Positions 32,501-41,215 of a stretch of 64,000 nucleotides of DNA are shown in pieces. How positions within the stretch are numbered: position 1 is the stretch's first letter; the number at the start of each line of letters is the position of its first letter. The notes under the pieces are model-generated. The model was not told where the DNA came from, did no database searches, and saw only the letters and a list, made by a program, of their open reading frames with translations. Source of the stretch: Hymenobacter sp. DG01 (GTDB lineage: Bacteria; Bacteroidota; Bacteroidia; Cytophagales; Hymenobacteraceae). The stretch spans positions 930,001-994,000 of the forward strand of contig NZ_CP040936.1 of assembly GCF_006352025.1 (NCBI RefSeq), given 5' to 3'. Position numbers and translations under genes: made by a program.

Positions 32501-32617
32501 GTCGCCGCTAGGCCCATACTTGGCCACCAACTCCCGGGCCATGCGCGTGAGGAAGGGCGTCGTATCGGGGCGGTTGGTGAGCGGGGCGAGGGTAGGGGAA
32601 GCGGGGGCGGTAATCAT
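29588..32617 (-). CDS. AddB-like PD-(D/E)XK nuclease, helicase-like protein
   Basis: From ATG 32617 the product is 1,009 aa. An inactive-type helicase N-terminus (DLVVVVPTRRAVVYLQNELS) is followed by UvrD-like segments (SCNENVLPAPKR), and a C-terminal RecB-type nuclease with FGTVVHEALEELL and RLRVVDYKTG (Asp, Lys of the PD-(D/E)XK core). Four Cys residues, one in LNQYLNCNLQFYF and three in KCQYCPYRSICAR, should hold an Fe-S cluster as in AddB. With the AddA-like protein at 36629-40039 it would resect double-strand breaks before RecA loading. The two genes lie 4 kb apart on the same strand. The frame extends to 32680 but the first 21 residues are unlike the family. Confidence 0.85.
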   Translation of the reverse strand: MITAPASPTLAPLTNRPDTTPFLTRMARELVAKYGPSGDLSDLVVVVPTRRAVVYLQNELSLAAEAGVALWSPRIAAMEDYMVELAGVQVEEPIALQLLLFEILRDIDPKLDFDQFVGWSGLLVQDFSSLDQNLASPKKIFEYLSQAKALERWELGAEPAPQSTTAAYFRFWDDLEKVYRRLRRRMEQNHLAYPGLAYRLAVNRVQDKLEKGEDLPQHVFIGLGLLSKAEEKLIRLLRKAHRAEVFFDADAFYLERGSPNRAGQHLREYQDLFDLPWENFGGPAELLRGLPREVRFVGVANASMQGKVAGQLLAESRQLNPNAKVAVVLPDETLLLPVLHGLPLDAVPEYNVTMGLNFQSTPLFNLVDLLFEVHLTGVREGSPETGYGIPRYHHLAVSKLLQHPFLRRYQHWLDKQENTQYHGLLDKVCRAIVKRHAVLLPAEELVELGRGHELLQALFATWNNCDDIIAACYTLINLLKQAYQDQHSAIEAEYLYLFFTLVKRLDSVFDCREQRLSVRSFRRFLYEQMKATRLPFSGEPIADVQVMGLLETRALDFDHIIILSCNENVLPAPKRHSSLFPYDVLTTFQLPTYADHESATAHQFWRLLQRARQVDLLHILPGAEGTRTGERSRFLLQIENDLAVQNPGLVLRDLTVTAPEAEETLPPQHAGASALEASDETTALVLEKDAGMLLALREVLDKGLSPTALNQYLNCNLQFYFQRVARFRENDEVEEALGPDGFGTVVHEALEELLTPFAQTIRRQMVNAQAPPLTAADIPGLVKLAPVMIAKALRKEEEGRHARADEGLNHVLGQVAGQLVRRYLESLLEQPDTLPLQIQGLEEELHATVFVPLPSGEKLPVRLLGKADRVDQFPDGRLRVVDYKTGMVEKYHLQLLKRGEGPAEAVQRLLTDATPAADKVRQLWLYRFLLAQQGRPAADAAIISLRNLSAGPMSADMSFLTADGQDFVQHSEQLLSQLVNRILDPEEPIRKTDDQDKCQYCPYRSICAR

Positions 32618-32905
32618 ATAGTGTAAAGATACGGGGCAGGGATGGCTATAGTGCCTACCCAGGCTTTTCGCGGTATCCATTCTCTTAATACTTTATGCCC
32701 CTCGTATGATTCCCTGAGTTTGGCAGCCCTTTGCCGCGCAGCCAAACTTTAGTAGGTTCAATTAACGTCAATGTCCTATTCCTACATGTTGACTTTGTCT
32801 GCTATAAACTACGTCAATCTACCAGCGTATGTAGCTGATGGTCTGTGGCCGCACACCCAACCATTGCACAATGCGCGCCCGCTTATCCATCTCATTACTT
32901 CTCCT
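32618..32905. other. Intergenic region, nothing firm
   Basis: About 290 bp between divergent genes. An open frame runs through to the NTF2-like gene from 32771 but shows no family-like sequence before ATG 32906, so it is treated as leader DNA. Confidence 0.35.
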
Positions 32906-33253
32906 ATGAAGGCAGATAACAAAACGATACTGGAACAGGCCAATGCCGCCATCAGCACCGGCAACAATGAGGGCTTTTTAGCCCACTGCACCGAGGATAC
33001 ACAGTGGACTTTTGTAGGCGAGCAGACGTTGCGGGGGAAGGAGGCGGTTCGGGCCTGGATGGTCACCGCCTATGAGAAGCCACCCGTATTTCAGGCCCGG
33101 CAGTTTATTGCCGAGGGTGACTTTGTAACGGCCCTCGGTACGATTACGCTGCCCGACAAAGATGGCCAGGCCACGGAGTATGCCTACTGCGACGTCTGGC
33201 GTTTCCGCGACGGCAAAATGGCCGAGCTAACGGCCTTTGTCATTAAGCCTTAA
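32906..33253 (+). CDS. SnoaL/NTF2-like protein
   Basis: A 115-aa cone-shaped alpha+beta barrel protein: MKADNKTILEQANAAISTGN, FLAHCTEDTQWTFVGEQTLR, AVRAWMV and DVWRFRDGKMAELTAFV are the usual segments of SnoaL-like polyketide-cyclase/NTF2 proteins. Members bind small hydrophobic ligands or act as isomerases; no specific substrate can be named. The start at 32906 gives the normal family length. Confidence 0.85.
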   Translation: MKADNKTILEQANAAISTGNNEGFLAHCTEDTQWTFVGEQTLRGKEAVRAWMVTAYEKPPVFQARQFIAEGDFVTALGTITLPDKDGQATEYAYCDVWRFRDGKMAELTAFVIKP

Positions 33254-33389
33254 AAGCAGCTAGCTCCCAGTTTAATTACTGCCGGAGTTTCAGTGGCGGG
33301 ATGGTACCAGTAGGGGCTGTTGTGTCCGGTGTCTGGATGGTGACACACTTTACCAGCCGGAAGCATGGGCCAGTCTTTTCTGCTGTACA

Positions 33390-34619
33390 TTGCCGCATGT
33401 GCTTTCGTCGTCTCTCCCTGTTTTTACTGGCCGTTGGCTTCATCACCTCCTGCCAACCCTCCACACCCGCCGGCAGGCTACTACCCCACCCACCGCCCCG
33501 AACTCGATAGACGCGGAGGCCGTTGCCGCACCGGTACCGCCCGCCCCCAACACCACCGACTGGCTAAGCCGAACCCTGCCCGAAAAGGCCACTACCGACA
33601 CCACTTTCCTTATCGACGGGAAGCCATACCGCCTGCGCCTGAGCGCCACCGCCGACTCGGCGCACATGCTGCGCATTGCCACCGATGGCATTGTGGGGCC
33701 GGCCCTGGCCGCCGACAGCAACTTCGCCCGCAACCGGCTGGTGGAGGGGCCCGCAGGCTACTACCGCATTGCACTTATCACGGCGGCGGGCCAGCCAGTA
33801 ATGCGCAAGGAGTTCCGGAAGCCGGATTTCTACCAGGTGGCTGGGGCCGATATCGTGGTGGTAAGTGAGCCGACGCCGCCCCGGTTTCTGGGGTATTATC
33901 CGGAGCTAGGCGGGCTGGCTTTCTGGCAGGAAGTCGGGATTCCGGGCAGCGACGTGGGTAGCTGCCTTTTCTACCTGCTGGACCTGCAGGGCCGGGTACG
34001 GCATCTGGCTGCAGGCAACGAGTTCGGGGAAGGTCGTGCCGATTGCGACCCGCTGCCCACCCCGCGTGGTGGCGCCTTCATTACCTGCCACCAGCTGCTG
34101 CGCGCGGGCCGGCCGCCGCTGCCCCTGCAAAAACCGCACGCCGACCTCGTGCTGGCCCGTTTTCTCTCCGACAGCACCCTGCTGACTATCTATCAATACG
34201 GCGAATATGTTGTGACAAATGACAGCCTCGGCAACCCGGAAAGCATGGAGTGGCAGGTGCCGCCCGGAATGACTGCTCAGCCCAATGCCTTCGTGCTGAA
34301 CCTGGAGGGTAGGAAGCTGGCGCAGTTCCGGTACCAGGGTTTTGCCAGCGCCCTTGGCTATTCCGTGCCGTACGCCTACGTGCCCGCTTCCAATACCTAC
34401 TACCTGTTAGACACAGAGCGCGGGCTACGCCTGATACCCTGGCAGAACCCAGGGGCCACGCAGGAAGTAAAATTTCGGCAAATGACCCGGTTTCAGCCCC
34501 CGATCCGCCCCACCGAAATCCGGTTCTTTATTGAGGAAGAAGACACTCGCTTTGAGTTCTATGCCGATAAAAACCACCCGGAGCAGCTGCGCTACCGTCG
34601 GGTGAAAACGGCCGGGTAG
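33390..34619 (+). CDS. Hypothetical secreted protein, main part; lipoprotein signal lies in another frame
   Basis: The 409-aa frame (nominal TTG start at 33390) has a credible body from about residue 35 (APNSIDAEAVAAPVPPAPNT) to the end, with no recognised domain; it contains beta-strand-rich segments (FLIDGKPYRLRLSATADS) and TDGIVGPALAADSNFARNRL. Its first 30 residues are not signal-like. In the +1 frame, ATG 33397 starts a textbook lipoprotein signal with lipobox FITSC, but that frame stops at 33508. The two are probably one lipoprotein split by a frameshift at about 33470-33505, in a C-rich stretch. Confidence 0.65.
   Translation: MPHVLSSSLPVFTGRWLHHLLPTLHTRRQATTPPTAPNSIDAEAVAAPVPPAPNTTDWLSRTLPEKATTDTTFLIDGKPYRLRLSATADSAHMLRIATDGIVGPALAADSNFARNRLVEGPAGYYRIALITAAGQPVMRKEFRKPDFYQVAGADIVVVSEPTPPRFLGYYPELGGLAFWQEVGIPGSDVGSCLFYLLDLQGRVRHLAAGNEFGEGRADCDPLPTPRGGAFITCHQLLRAGRPPLPLQKPHADLVLARFLSDSTLLTIYQYGEYVVTNDSLGNPESMEWQVPPGMTAQPNAFVLNLEGRKLAQFRYQGFASALGYSVPYAYVPASNTYYLLDTERGLRLIPWQNPGATQEVKFRQMTRFQPPIRPTEIRFFIEEEDTRFEFYADKNHPEQLRYRRVKTAG
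33397..33510 (+). pseudogene. Lipoprotein signal peptide of the frameshifted gene
   Basis: MCFRRLSLFLLAVGFITSCQ is a strong type II signal peptide (basic N-region, hydrophobic core, Cys at the lipobox). The frame ends soon after, with proline-rich residues, while the overlapping frame continues with a similar proline/threonine-rich linker. This supports an indel, real or technical, rather than a separate 37-aa gene. Confidence 0.55.
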
Positions 34620-34703
34620 CTACCCGGCGCCAAGCTCCACCTTAACCCTACCCCCTCAGAAGCACGTAACCCCGTAGCACCAACCACCTGCTATACTTTT
34701 CTG

Positions 34704-35207
34704 ATGGATCCTACCCAACTCAGCCTGGAGCTACGTCACGGCAAAAGCGCCGACCTCAAACGCCGCCGCTGGATTATCGGCCTTTCCCTGGTGGGCGTGG
34801 CGGCCGGCCAGATGGTCAGCCTCTACCAAACCGGCATCATCAAGCACCTGCCCGATCCGCCCCTGGATGTGTTTGATTCCGACAAAGTGGATGCCTCGGA
34901 CTACGCCTACAAGCGCCTCGACACGCCCGATGCCCTCCCCATGATTATGACCTATGGCCTCACGGCTACGCTGGCCGGGGCCGGCGGCATGAACCGCGCC
35001 GCCCAGCAGCCCTTTCTGCCCGTGGCTATGGGCCTGAAAACCCTGTTCGACACGGTTACCACCGTGAAGCTGGGTCGGGAAGAATGGCAGGAAAACAAGG
35101 CCTTGTGCTTCTACTGCCAGGTAGCCACCGTCGTTTCTATTGCCTCCGTGGCCTTGGCCATGCCCGAAGCTCTGAAGGGCCTGAAGAAGCTGCTGGGCAA
35201 GCGTTAA
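34704..35207 (+). CDS. Vitamin K epoxide reductase-like membrane protein
   Basis: A 167-aa protein with several hydrophobic helices and the segment NKALCFYCQVATVVSIASVA, carrying a CxxC pair in the context used by the VKOR family quinone-coupled disulfide reductases. The periplasmic Cys pair seen in full VKOR proteins is not visible, so it may be a divergent or partial form. A near-consensus promoter box TACTTTTC ends 2 bp before the ATG. Function in disulfide formation is uncertain. Confidence 0.6.
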   Translation: MDPTQLSLELRHGKSADLKRRRWIIGLSLVGVAAGQMVSLYQTGIIKHLPDPPLDVFDSDKVDASDYAYKRLDTPDALPMIMTYGLTATLAGAGGMNRAAQQPFLPVAMGLKTLFDTVTTVKLGREEWQENKALCFYCQVATVVSIASVALAMPEALKGLKKLLGKR

Positions 35208-35223
35208 GCTTAGGTCAGTTGTA

Positions 35224-35272
35224 AAACAGAGAAGCCCCACGCATCTGCCTGATGTGTGGGTCTTCTCTGTTT
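35224..35272. terminator. Imperfect long terminator hairpin
   Basis: AAACAGAGAAG (35224-35234) pairs with CTTCTCTGTTT at the far end, with further pairing CCCAC/GTGGG and CATC/GATG inside. Located between the convergent VKOR-like and MFS genes. Confidence 0.7.
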
Positions 35273-35299
35273 GTATGATGAGTCTATTGAGCAGTTAGG

Positions 35300-36562
35300 T
35301 TAATGCCCGGCACTTACCACGGGCTCAGCGGCGGCTTCTTGCGGGGCGGGAGCCACATACGAGGCCAGGGACCGAACCAGCAGCAGCAAACTCACCAGAA
35401 TAAGCACTGCACCCAGAATAAATGGTGCCCCAGGAAAATACAGGGGTGCTTTGGGGCCGGTGTAATAGGAGAATAGGTTGGTCATCAGGGGTGGGCCCAC
35501 GATAGAAGTCAGACTCATGAGGCTGGTTAGGGCGCCTTGCAGCTCGCCTTGCTCATTGGCTGGCACCTGACCAGAAATAATGCCCTGCAGGGCCGGGCCC
35601 GCAATGCCGCCCAGGCAGTAGGGGACCAGGAAGGCAAACATCATCCAGCCCTCGGAGGCAAAAGCAAATAGCACGAAGCCCACCGCGTACAGCAGCATGC
35701 CCAGGAACACCGAGCGTTTCGGGCCCAGCGCCGGGTTGATGCGCCGGATAAGCAGGCCCTGCACGATGGCCACCAGCAGGCCCAAGGCCCCCAGGGAATA
35801 GCCCACCCAGGCTTCGGTCCACTTGAACTTCTCGATGACGTAGTACGACCAGGTGGATTGCGTGGCATGGGCCGCCACGTACAGCAGTAGCAACGAGGCC
35901 ACCAGACCGGTAATAACGGGATAGCGCCGTAACATCTGCAGGGAGCCTATGGGATTGGCCCGCGCCCACTCAAACGGCCGCCGTTTCTCCAAGGGCAACG
36001 ATTCGGGCAGCACGAAGTAGCCGTACACCACGTTGAGCAGCGTAATACCCGCAGCCGCCAGAAACGGCACCTGGTGCCCGTATTTGCCCAATATTCCGCC
36101 CAAAGCCGGCCCGATAATAAAGCCCAGGCCAAAGGCCGCCCCAATCATCCCGAAGTTCTGGGCCCGGGTTTCCGGGGTGCTGATGTCGGCGATGTAGGCC
36201 GAGGCCGTGGTGAAACTCGCGCCCATGACGCCCGCAATCAGCCGGCCCGCAAACAGCCATCCGATGCTGGGCGCAAAAGCTACCAGCAGATAATCGAGCC
36301 CAAAGCCAAGCAGGGACAGCAGCAGCACTGGCCGCCGCCCGAACCGGTCGGAGAGGTTGCCCAGCACCGGCGAAAACAGAAACTGCATCACGGCAAAGGC
36401 AAACACCAGCCAGCCACCAATCCGGGCCGCGTCGCTGATGGTGCCGCCGGTCAGGTGCCGGATCAGGGCCGGAATAACAGGTACGATGATGCCGATGCCG
36501 GTGACATCCAGCAGCAGGGTCAGAAAAATAAAGCCAAGCGCGGCCTTGCGGGGTGTTGCCAT
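35300..36562 (-). CDS. MFS transporter, TetA/TCR-like drug:proton antiporter
   Basis: From ATG 36562 the product is 420 aa with 12 predicted helices. Motif A is present in the loop between helices 2 and 3 ([19 protein letters not shown]) and the antiporter motif C region in helix 5 ([19 protein letters not shown]). Together they point to the TCR/Tet subfamily of efflux pumps. The substrate cannot be inferred. The longer frame to 36628 adds a non-family N-terminus. Confidence 0.88.
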   Translation of the reverse strand: MATPRKAALGFIFLTLLLDVTGIGIIVPVIPALIRHLTGGTISDAARIGGWLVFAFAVMQFLFSPVLGNLSDRFGRRPVLLLSLLGFGLDYLLVAFAPSIGWLFAGRLIAGVMGASFTTASAYIADISTPETRAQNFGMIGAAFGLGFIIGPALGGILGKYGHQVPFLAAAGITLLNVVYGYFVLPESLPLEKRRPFEWARANPIGSLQMLRRYPVITGLVASLLLLYVAAHATQSTWSYYVIEKFKWTEAWVGYSLGALGLLVAIVQGLLIRRINPALGPKRSVFLGMLLYAVGFVLFAFASEGWMMFAFLVPYCLGGIAGPALQGIISGQVPANEQGELQGALTSLMSLTSIVGPPLMTNLFSYYTGPKAPLYFPGAPFILGAVLILVSLLLLVRSLASYVAPAPQEAAAEPVVSAGH

Positions 36563-36628
36563 AAAGGGGAGGGGTAGGGCAGACGGTAAAGGTAAGCCTT
36601 CCGGAACCCCGATGACGCTAACTGCCAC

Positions 36629-39600
36629 CTAAAACTCCACTATCTCCTGCGTATCAAAATAATACAGCACGCACCGCACCTGCTCGTAGCCGAGCTGCCG
36701 GAACAGCTGGGCGTAGCGCTGCAGGGGCTGGCGGTGGCGCGGCTCGGGTGGGGGCGCCTTAAAGTCGATGAGCGTTACGAGGCGGCCAGTGGTTTCGAAC
36801 ACGATGCGGTCGGGCTTGTAGTCCTGCTTGCGCGTGCCGCCTACCAGAATTTCCCGCTCGGCCTCAGCCTCTACTTCGGCGCTGAAGTAATGAGCCATTT
36901 GGGGGTGCTCCGTTACCTCGTGCAGGCGGTGCAGCAGCTCCGACCGCTCGCGGGTGCTCACCAGGCCTTCGGCCACTAACTGCGCCGCTACCCGATCCAC
37001 CTCCGAGGCGCGCTTCACCCGGCGCAGGGCGTAGTGCAACTTGCGGTTCCACTCGCGCTGGGCCTGTTGGTCATCGAAGTCGAACACCGTGTTGGCATGG
37101 CGCTTCAGGCGCAGCCGTTCCTCCCAGGGCGTGCTGGTGAGGTTGTGGAGGGGTAGGGAAGTATCGGCAGGGGCCTCCTGGGTTTTGAATGCAGGCACGA
37201 AGCCCTGAGCATCAGCCAGCACGTAGGCCATTTGCTCATCATCCCACTGCACGGTGCTCACGAGGTAGCGGTGTAGCAGCTCGGCCACCGTTTTGGCCGG
37301 CTCCTGTGTCTCCGATGAAGCTTCACCATCTTTGGCAGCCTTGGTAGGTTTGGGCTTGCGGCTGATGGCATACAGGCGGTGACGAGGCCTCGTGAAGGCT
37401 ACGTACAGCATGTTCAGTCCTTCCAGAAACGTCTTTTCTACCTCCTCGGTGTATTGGGTAGCCAGGGGCGTACGCAGCAGGGCCTGGGTTTGGGGCAGTA
37501 CGGCCACGGCGGGCATATCAGCCAGAGGCTTATCGGCAGCATCGGCCAAGCGGCCCCACAGCAGCGTGCCCATGTAGGGCCTGAGCGACCAATCGGCGAA
37601 CGGCACAATCACCACTCCGTAGGCCAGGCCCTTGGCTTTGTGCACGGTGGTGATGGTAATGGCGTCGCGGCCGGCGGGAGCGTTGATACTAAGGCTGCTT
37701 TTACGCTGGGCCCAATAAGTCAGGAAGTTGTTGAGGTTGTTGCCAAAGCGCAGGCTGTACTCCAGGGTCAGATCCAGAAACCGGAACAGATACTCCTGCT
37801 CCGCTACCCGGTGCAGCAGCCCAAACAGCCCGATCAGGCGCTCCGTCAGCTCATACAGCCCCAGGTTGCCGGTTTCCTGCTCCTGCACGTCGTAGCCCAA
37901 GGCGCGCAGCTCGTCAAAAAACGGCTTCACCGATTCGTGATTAGCCAGCTCCGACCACTTGCGGGCCCGCTCGGGGGTAGGATCCTGGCCGCGTACTACC
38001 CTATCAATGAGCAGCAACGCCTCGGCCCGGGCCAGCGTATCGGCGGGCTGGTTGAGCACCCGAAACAAAGCCACCAGCAGGTTTACTACCTCCGCAAACT
38101 CCAGGGAAAGCGAGTCGGCGGAGATGATGTCGTAGCCGCGCTCCTTCAGAAACTTCGCTACCCGGCGGCTCTGGTCTCGGCGGCGGCAAAGCACGGCCAC
38201 ATCCTGAAGGCGGAACCCATCGGCTACCGCTTTTTCTACCAGCTGCAGAGTGAGGTAAAGCGTACTTTCGTTGTAGTCCAGGGTCTGGCCGGTGGTATAG
38301 CCGGGTAGCAATTCGGGTGTGTAGGTGCCGATGGCCGCGTCGTAGCGGCAGGCGGGGGCATTATCTTCCGTGAAGAGCAGCTCTACATGACCGGGCGCGC
38401 CGGTGGCCGTGGGTGCCTGCTGGGTGAAATGTTCGTCGTAAATGCCTTGCACCAATGGCAGCGCCGTATGCGTGGCGCTGATCTGGCTGAAGAAACGGTT
38501 GTTGAACTCGATAATGGCGGGCGCCGAGCGGAAGTTGGTATTCAGACTGGCCGCTTCCAGGCTCTGGTCGAGGGTTTGGTAGCGGGAAGCCAGCAGGTCG
38601 CGCAGCTCCTCGTCGGTGGCCTTATTATAGAGGTGTTCGGTTTGGTTTTGATGCAGGCGCAGAATCTGCTCCATTTCGCCGCCCCGCCACCGGTAAATGG
38701 CCTGTTTGGCGTCGCCCACGGCCAGACTCAGGTTGCCCCCGGCCACGGCGTTTTCCACCAGCGGCAGCAGGTTGTTCCACTGCAGCACCGAGGTGTCCTG
38801 AAACTCATCAATCAGCAGATGCAGGTACCGCTCGCCCATGCGCTCATACAGAAACGGCACCGGCTCGCGCAGCACAATCTGGGCAATGCGGCGGTTAAAC
38901 TCAGCAATCAGTACTACCCCCCGGTCGCGGCTCAACTGGTCCACCGATTTGCTCAGCTCACTCAGCAGGCTTACCTGAAAGAGGTAGGGTAGCATGCCCG
39001 TCACCAGCAGGTAGTCGGGGAGGAGAGTGGTGCGGAGCTTCTCCACCAACTCATAAGCCGATAGTAGGGCCGGCTTCACGGCATCTACCCGGGTCTTATC
39101 GGCGGGCGTTTTCACCTTGCCGCTGTACCACTTATCCTGGTCCACGGTAGCCCGCACGTAGGAGTTGGCTTCTTTGTCGGCCTGCAGACGTTCTTCCCAC
39201 TTGGTGAGGTAGCCCAGCAGCCCACTCCGGCCCTGGTACAGGTCCGAGTCGGCCACGCCGGCCGTGTCCACCGCTTCCTGGGCTACCTGAGCCACTTGGC
39301 GGAAGGCATCCTCAATTTCGGCTTTGCGCTGGCGCAGAGCCTCGTACAATCGGCGATAATCCTGCATGCTGAGTTTCTGGAGTTGATCCACGGCCTCGTG
39401 CACCGGCTCGCTGAGCAGGAACTGCCCGAAGTCCACCAGCTCTTCGGGCAGGTTGTTCCAGCTGCGGCCTTCTTCCGCTTTGTTGAGGGCAAAATCGGAA
39501 ATAGTGCGAGACAGCAGCGCCGCGTTCGGGTCGCGGTTCACGCGGTCCAGCAGCAGCGCCACCGCACTTTGCAGCACGGTGGCGCTGTCCAGCTCTACCT

Positions 39601-40039
39601 CAAACGTAGCAGGTAACCCTAGCTCCCGGGTAAACGCCGTAACAATGCGCTGCACGAAGGAGTCGATGGTGCTGACCGCGAAATCGGCGTAGTGATAAAG
39701 CACCAACCGGAACGTGCGCCCGGCCCGCTCCCGCAGCACTTGCTGCCGCTCCTGGGGGGTAGGGAGGTAGGCCAGCTGCCCTTCGGCCGCCAGTTCTTCT
39801 GCTATGTCTGTCAGCAGCGGGTCGGTTTCGCCCTCCGGCAGCTGCGCAAACCGCCTCAGGGCCCCAATAATGCGCTCCTTCATCTCGCCGGCCGCGTCGT
39901 TGGTGAACGTAATAGCCAGAATCCGCTTGAAGTACGACGCGTCGTCCGTGCCCAGGGCCAGCTTCAGGTATTCTTTAGTGAGCTGATAGGTTTTGCCGGA
40001 GCCAGCAGAAGATGAGTAAATGCGGAAGGTGGAGGGCAT
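36629..40039 (-). CDS. AddA/RecB-like UvrD-family helicase-nuclease
   Basis: A 1,136-aa superfamily 1A helicase. Walker A is YSSSAGSGKTYQLTK (near residues 8-22), motif II is LIDEFQDTSVLQW, motif III GDAKQAIYRWRGGE, motif V/VI ITTVHKAKGLAYGVVIVPFA and MLYVAFTRPRHRLY. The C-terminus has the nuclease core segment PDRIVFETTGRLVTLIDFKA, where Asp and Lys of the PD-(D/E)XK fold appear as IDFK. This is the likely partner of the AddB-like protein at 29588-32617 for RecBCD/AddAB-type break repair. Intervening genes are unrelated. Confidence 0.9.
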   Translation of the reverse strand: MPSTFRIYSSSAGSGKTYQLTKEYLKLALGTDDASYFKRILAITFTNDAAGEMKERIIGALRRFAQLPEGETDPLLTDIAEELAAEGQLAYLPTPQERQQVLRERAGRTFRLVLYHYADFAVSTIDSFVQRIVTAFTRELGLPATFEVELDSATVLQSAVALLLDRVNRDPNAALLSRTISDFALNKAEEGRSWNNLPEELVDFGQFLLSEPVHEAVDQLQKLSMQDYRRLYEALRQRKAEIEDAFRQVAQVAQEAVDTAGVADSDLYQGRSGLLGYLTKWEERLQADKEANSYVRATVDQDKWYSGKVKTPADKTRVDAVKPALLSAYELVEKLRTTLLPDYLLVTGMLPYLFQVSLLSELSKSVDQLSRDRGVVLIAEFNRRIAQIVLREPVPFLYERMGERYLHLLIDEFQDTSVLQWNNLLPLVENAVAGGNLSLAVGDAKQAIYRWRGGEMEQILRLHQNQTEHLYNKATDEELRDLLASRYQTLDQSLEAASLNTNFRSAPAIIEFNNRFFSQISATHTALPLVQGIYDEHFTQQAPTATGAPGHVELLFTEDNAPACRYDAAIGTYTPELLPGYTTGQTLDYNESTLYLTLQLVEKAVADGFRLQDVAVLCRRRDQSRRVAKFLKERGYDIISADSLSLEFAEVVNLLVALFRVLNQPADTLARAEALLLIDRVVRGQDPTPERARKWSELANHESVKPFFDELRALGYDVQEQETGNLGLYELTERLIGLFGLLHRVAEQEYLFRFLDLTLEYSLRFGNNLNNFLTYWAQRKSSLSINAPAGRDAITITTVHKAKGLAYGVVIVPFADWSLRPYMGTLLWGRLADAADKPLADMPAVAVLPQTQALLRTPLATQYTEEVEKTFLEGLNMLYVAFTRPRHRLYAISRKPKPTKAAKDGEASSETQEPAKTVAELLHRYLVSTVQWDDEQMAYVLADAQGFVPAFKTQEAPADTSLPLHNLTSTPWEERLRLKRHANTVFDFDDQQAQREWNRKLHYALRRVKRASEVDRVAAQLVAEGLVSTRERSELLHRLHEVTEHPQMAHYFSAEVEAEAEREILVGGTRKQDYKPDRIVFETTGRLVTLIDFKAPPPEPRHRQPLQRYAQLFRQLGYEQVRCVLYYFDTQEIVEF

Positions 40040-40099
40040 TGAAAGGGGAAATAAGAACGTAACTGGCTTACTTTAACTGTCACATTCGATACAAGCTCA

Positions 40100-40466
40100 A
40101 TGGGTTCCTATCAAGCGCACTTTACTTTTCCTTTAGGAAACCCATCTATAGAAGAAATTCTTCTCACCGTTTGGAAGGAGAGGAATTTACAAGTTTACAC
40201 ATCTATTATAGACAGTTATTATAGACAGTGCCTACACTTGTCAGACACCCTTATCAGAAGAGTGCCTATATCGACTGACGCACCCGAAAAGCAGTAGCTT
40301 ATTAGGTCGATTTTTACATAAATACGGACCCATAAATCTTTATAAGACAGCTATTGAGGGCGAAAATTTAGTAATTCTCCTTTCCGCCCCCGAGTGTCCT
40401 GAACTAATAGATATTGTGACTGACACTTTAATCAAATTAGGCGGTGTCCGACAGTCAAATAGTTAG
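40100..40466 (+). pseudogene. Frameshifted small hypothetical gene in an AT-rich islet
   Basis: ATG 40100 opens a 65-aa frame (GSYQAHFTFPLGNPSIEEIL... to DAPEKQ, stop at 40295-40297). Directly after, another frame runs without stops from about 40287 to 40466 and encodes a coherent segment (LLGRFLHKYGPINLYKTAIE, then NLVILLSAPECPELIDIVTD). The two fit one protein of about 120 aa with a frameshift near 40290. The islet is clearly richer in A+T than the flanking genes. No family recognised. Confidence 0.45.
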
Positions 40467-40897
40467 TTGTCAGAATTTTTTACCGGCCCCCACAGGCGCG
40501 CTACCACGTCCGGCTCTATCCGCACCGGCCGTTTGGTGGCGGGGTCCAGCAGCACCCACTGGGTTTCCGCCTCGCAGAGCAGCTTGTTATCCTCGGCCCG
40601 CTCAATGCGCACGAAACGCTGGCACTGAGCCCCGCGCACCTCACCAATCCAGGTGGTACAGCGCAGCTCCTCGCCCAATAGGGCCGGATGGCGGTACTGC
40701 ACCCGGTGCTCCCGCACCACCCAGATGTACTGTTCCCGCTCGCCCGGGGGGTAGGCCCGCAGCCAGTGGGCCCCGGCCGTATCCTGCACCCAGCGCACGT
40801 ACTGCACGTTGTTTACGTGGTCCAGCTCGTCGATGTCCTCGGGCTGAACCGTAAGGAGGCGGGAGAAGCGGAAGGCGGGCGGCGTGGGTGTCTCCAT
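40463..40897 (-). CDS. Acyl-CoA/acyl-ACP thioesterase (hot-dog fold, 4HBT)
   Basis: From ATG 40897 the product is 144 aa. The pattern DIDELDHVNNVQYVRWVQD with Asp and Asn-His-Val-Asn, and REHRVQYRHPALLGEELRCT, is that of 4HBT hot-dog thioesterases, which hydrolyse acyl-CoA or acyl-ACP. Start chosen at ATG 40897, since a TACATTTG box lies 6 bp upstream; TTG 40906 would lie within that spacing. The 3' end overlaps the end of the islet gene by 4 bp. Confidence 0.88.
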   Translation of the reverse strand: METPTPPAFRFSRLLTVQPEDIDELDHVNNVQYVRWVQDTAGAHWLRAYPPGEREQYIWVVREHRVQYRHPALLGEELRCTTWIGEVRGAQCQRFVRIERAEDNKLLCEAETQWVLLDPATKRPVRIEPDVVARLWGPVKNSDN

Positions 40898-40903
40898 AGA
40901 GGG

Positions 40904-40911
40904 CAAATGTA
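40904..40911 (-). promoter_or_regulatory. Bacteroidota -7 box TACATTTG next to the start codon
   Basis: On the minus strand TACATTTG is followed by six bases and ATG (40897). It fits TAnnTTTG. A -33 TTG was not visible. The position suggests a leaderless transcript. Confidence 0.45.
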
Positions 40912-41099
40912 CCAGACGTACCCGAACCCGAACGCAGATGCACGCGAGCTTCTGACAAAATAAAAGCAGGAATATATGAGCTGGCTAAGGTGTAAATATA
41001 TGATAAACAGATATTTGACTGCTGAGTAGGGCCGATGCGCCTGCGCGCATGGATAGTGTTTCTTCGTGCATAAGGTATTCCACATCTAAAATATCCGTG

Positions 41100-41107
41100 T
41101 ATATTTG
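41100..41107 (+). promoter_or_regulatory. -7 box TATATTTG upstream of the cold-shock gene
   Basis: TATATTTG matches TAnnTTTG and lies 108 bp before the csp start codon, which would give a 5' leader of about 100 nt, as usual for cold-shock mRNAs. No clear -33 element. The 40,907-41,215 region otherwise shows no gene. Confidence 0.4.
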
Positions 41108-41215
41108 AGCAGAATAAGAAAACGCGGTTTCACCGTCCTGTTGAGTACTTCCGCAAGGGAGGGAAAGCAGAGTTGAGTGCGCTTTCCTAACAAAACATCC
41201 ATCATCACCAGTACC

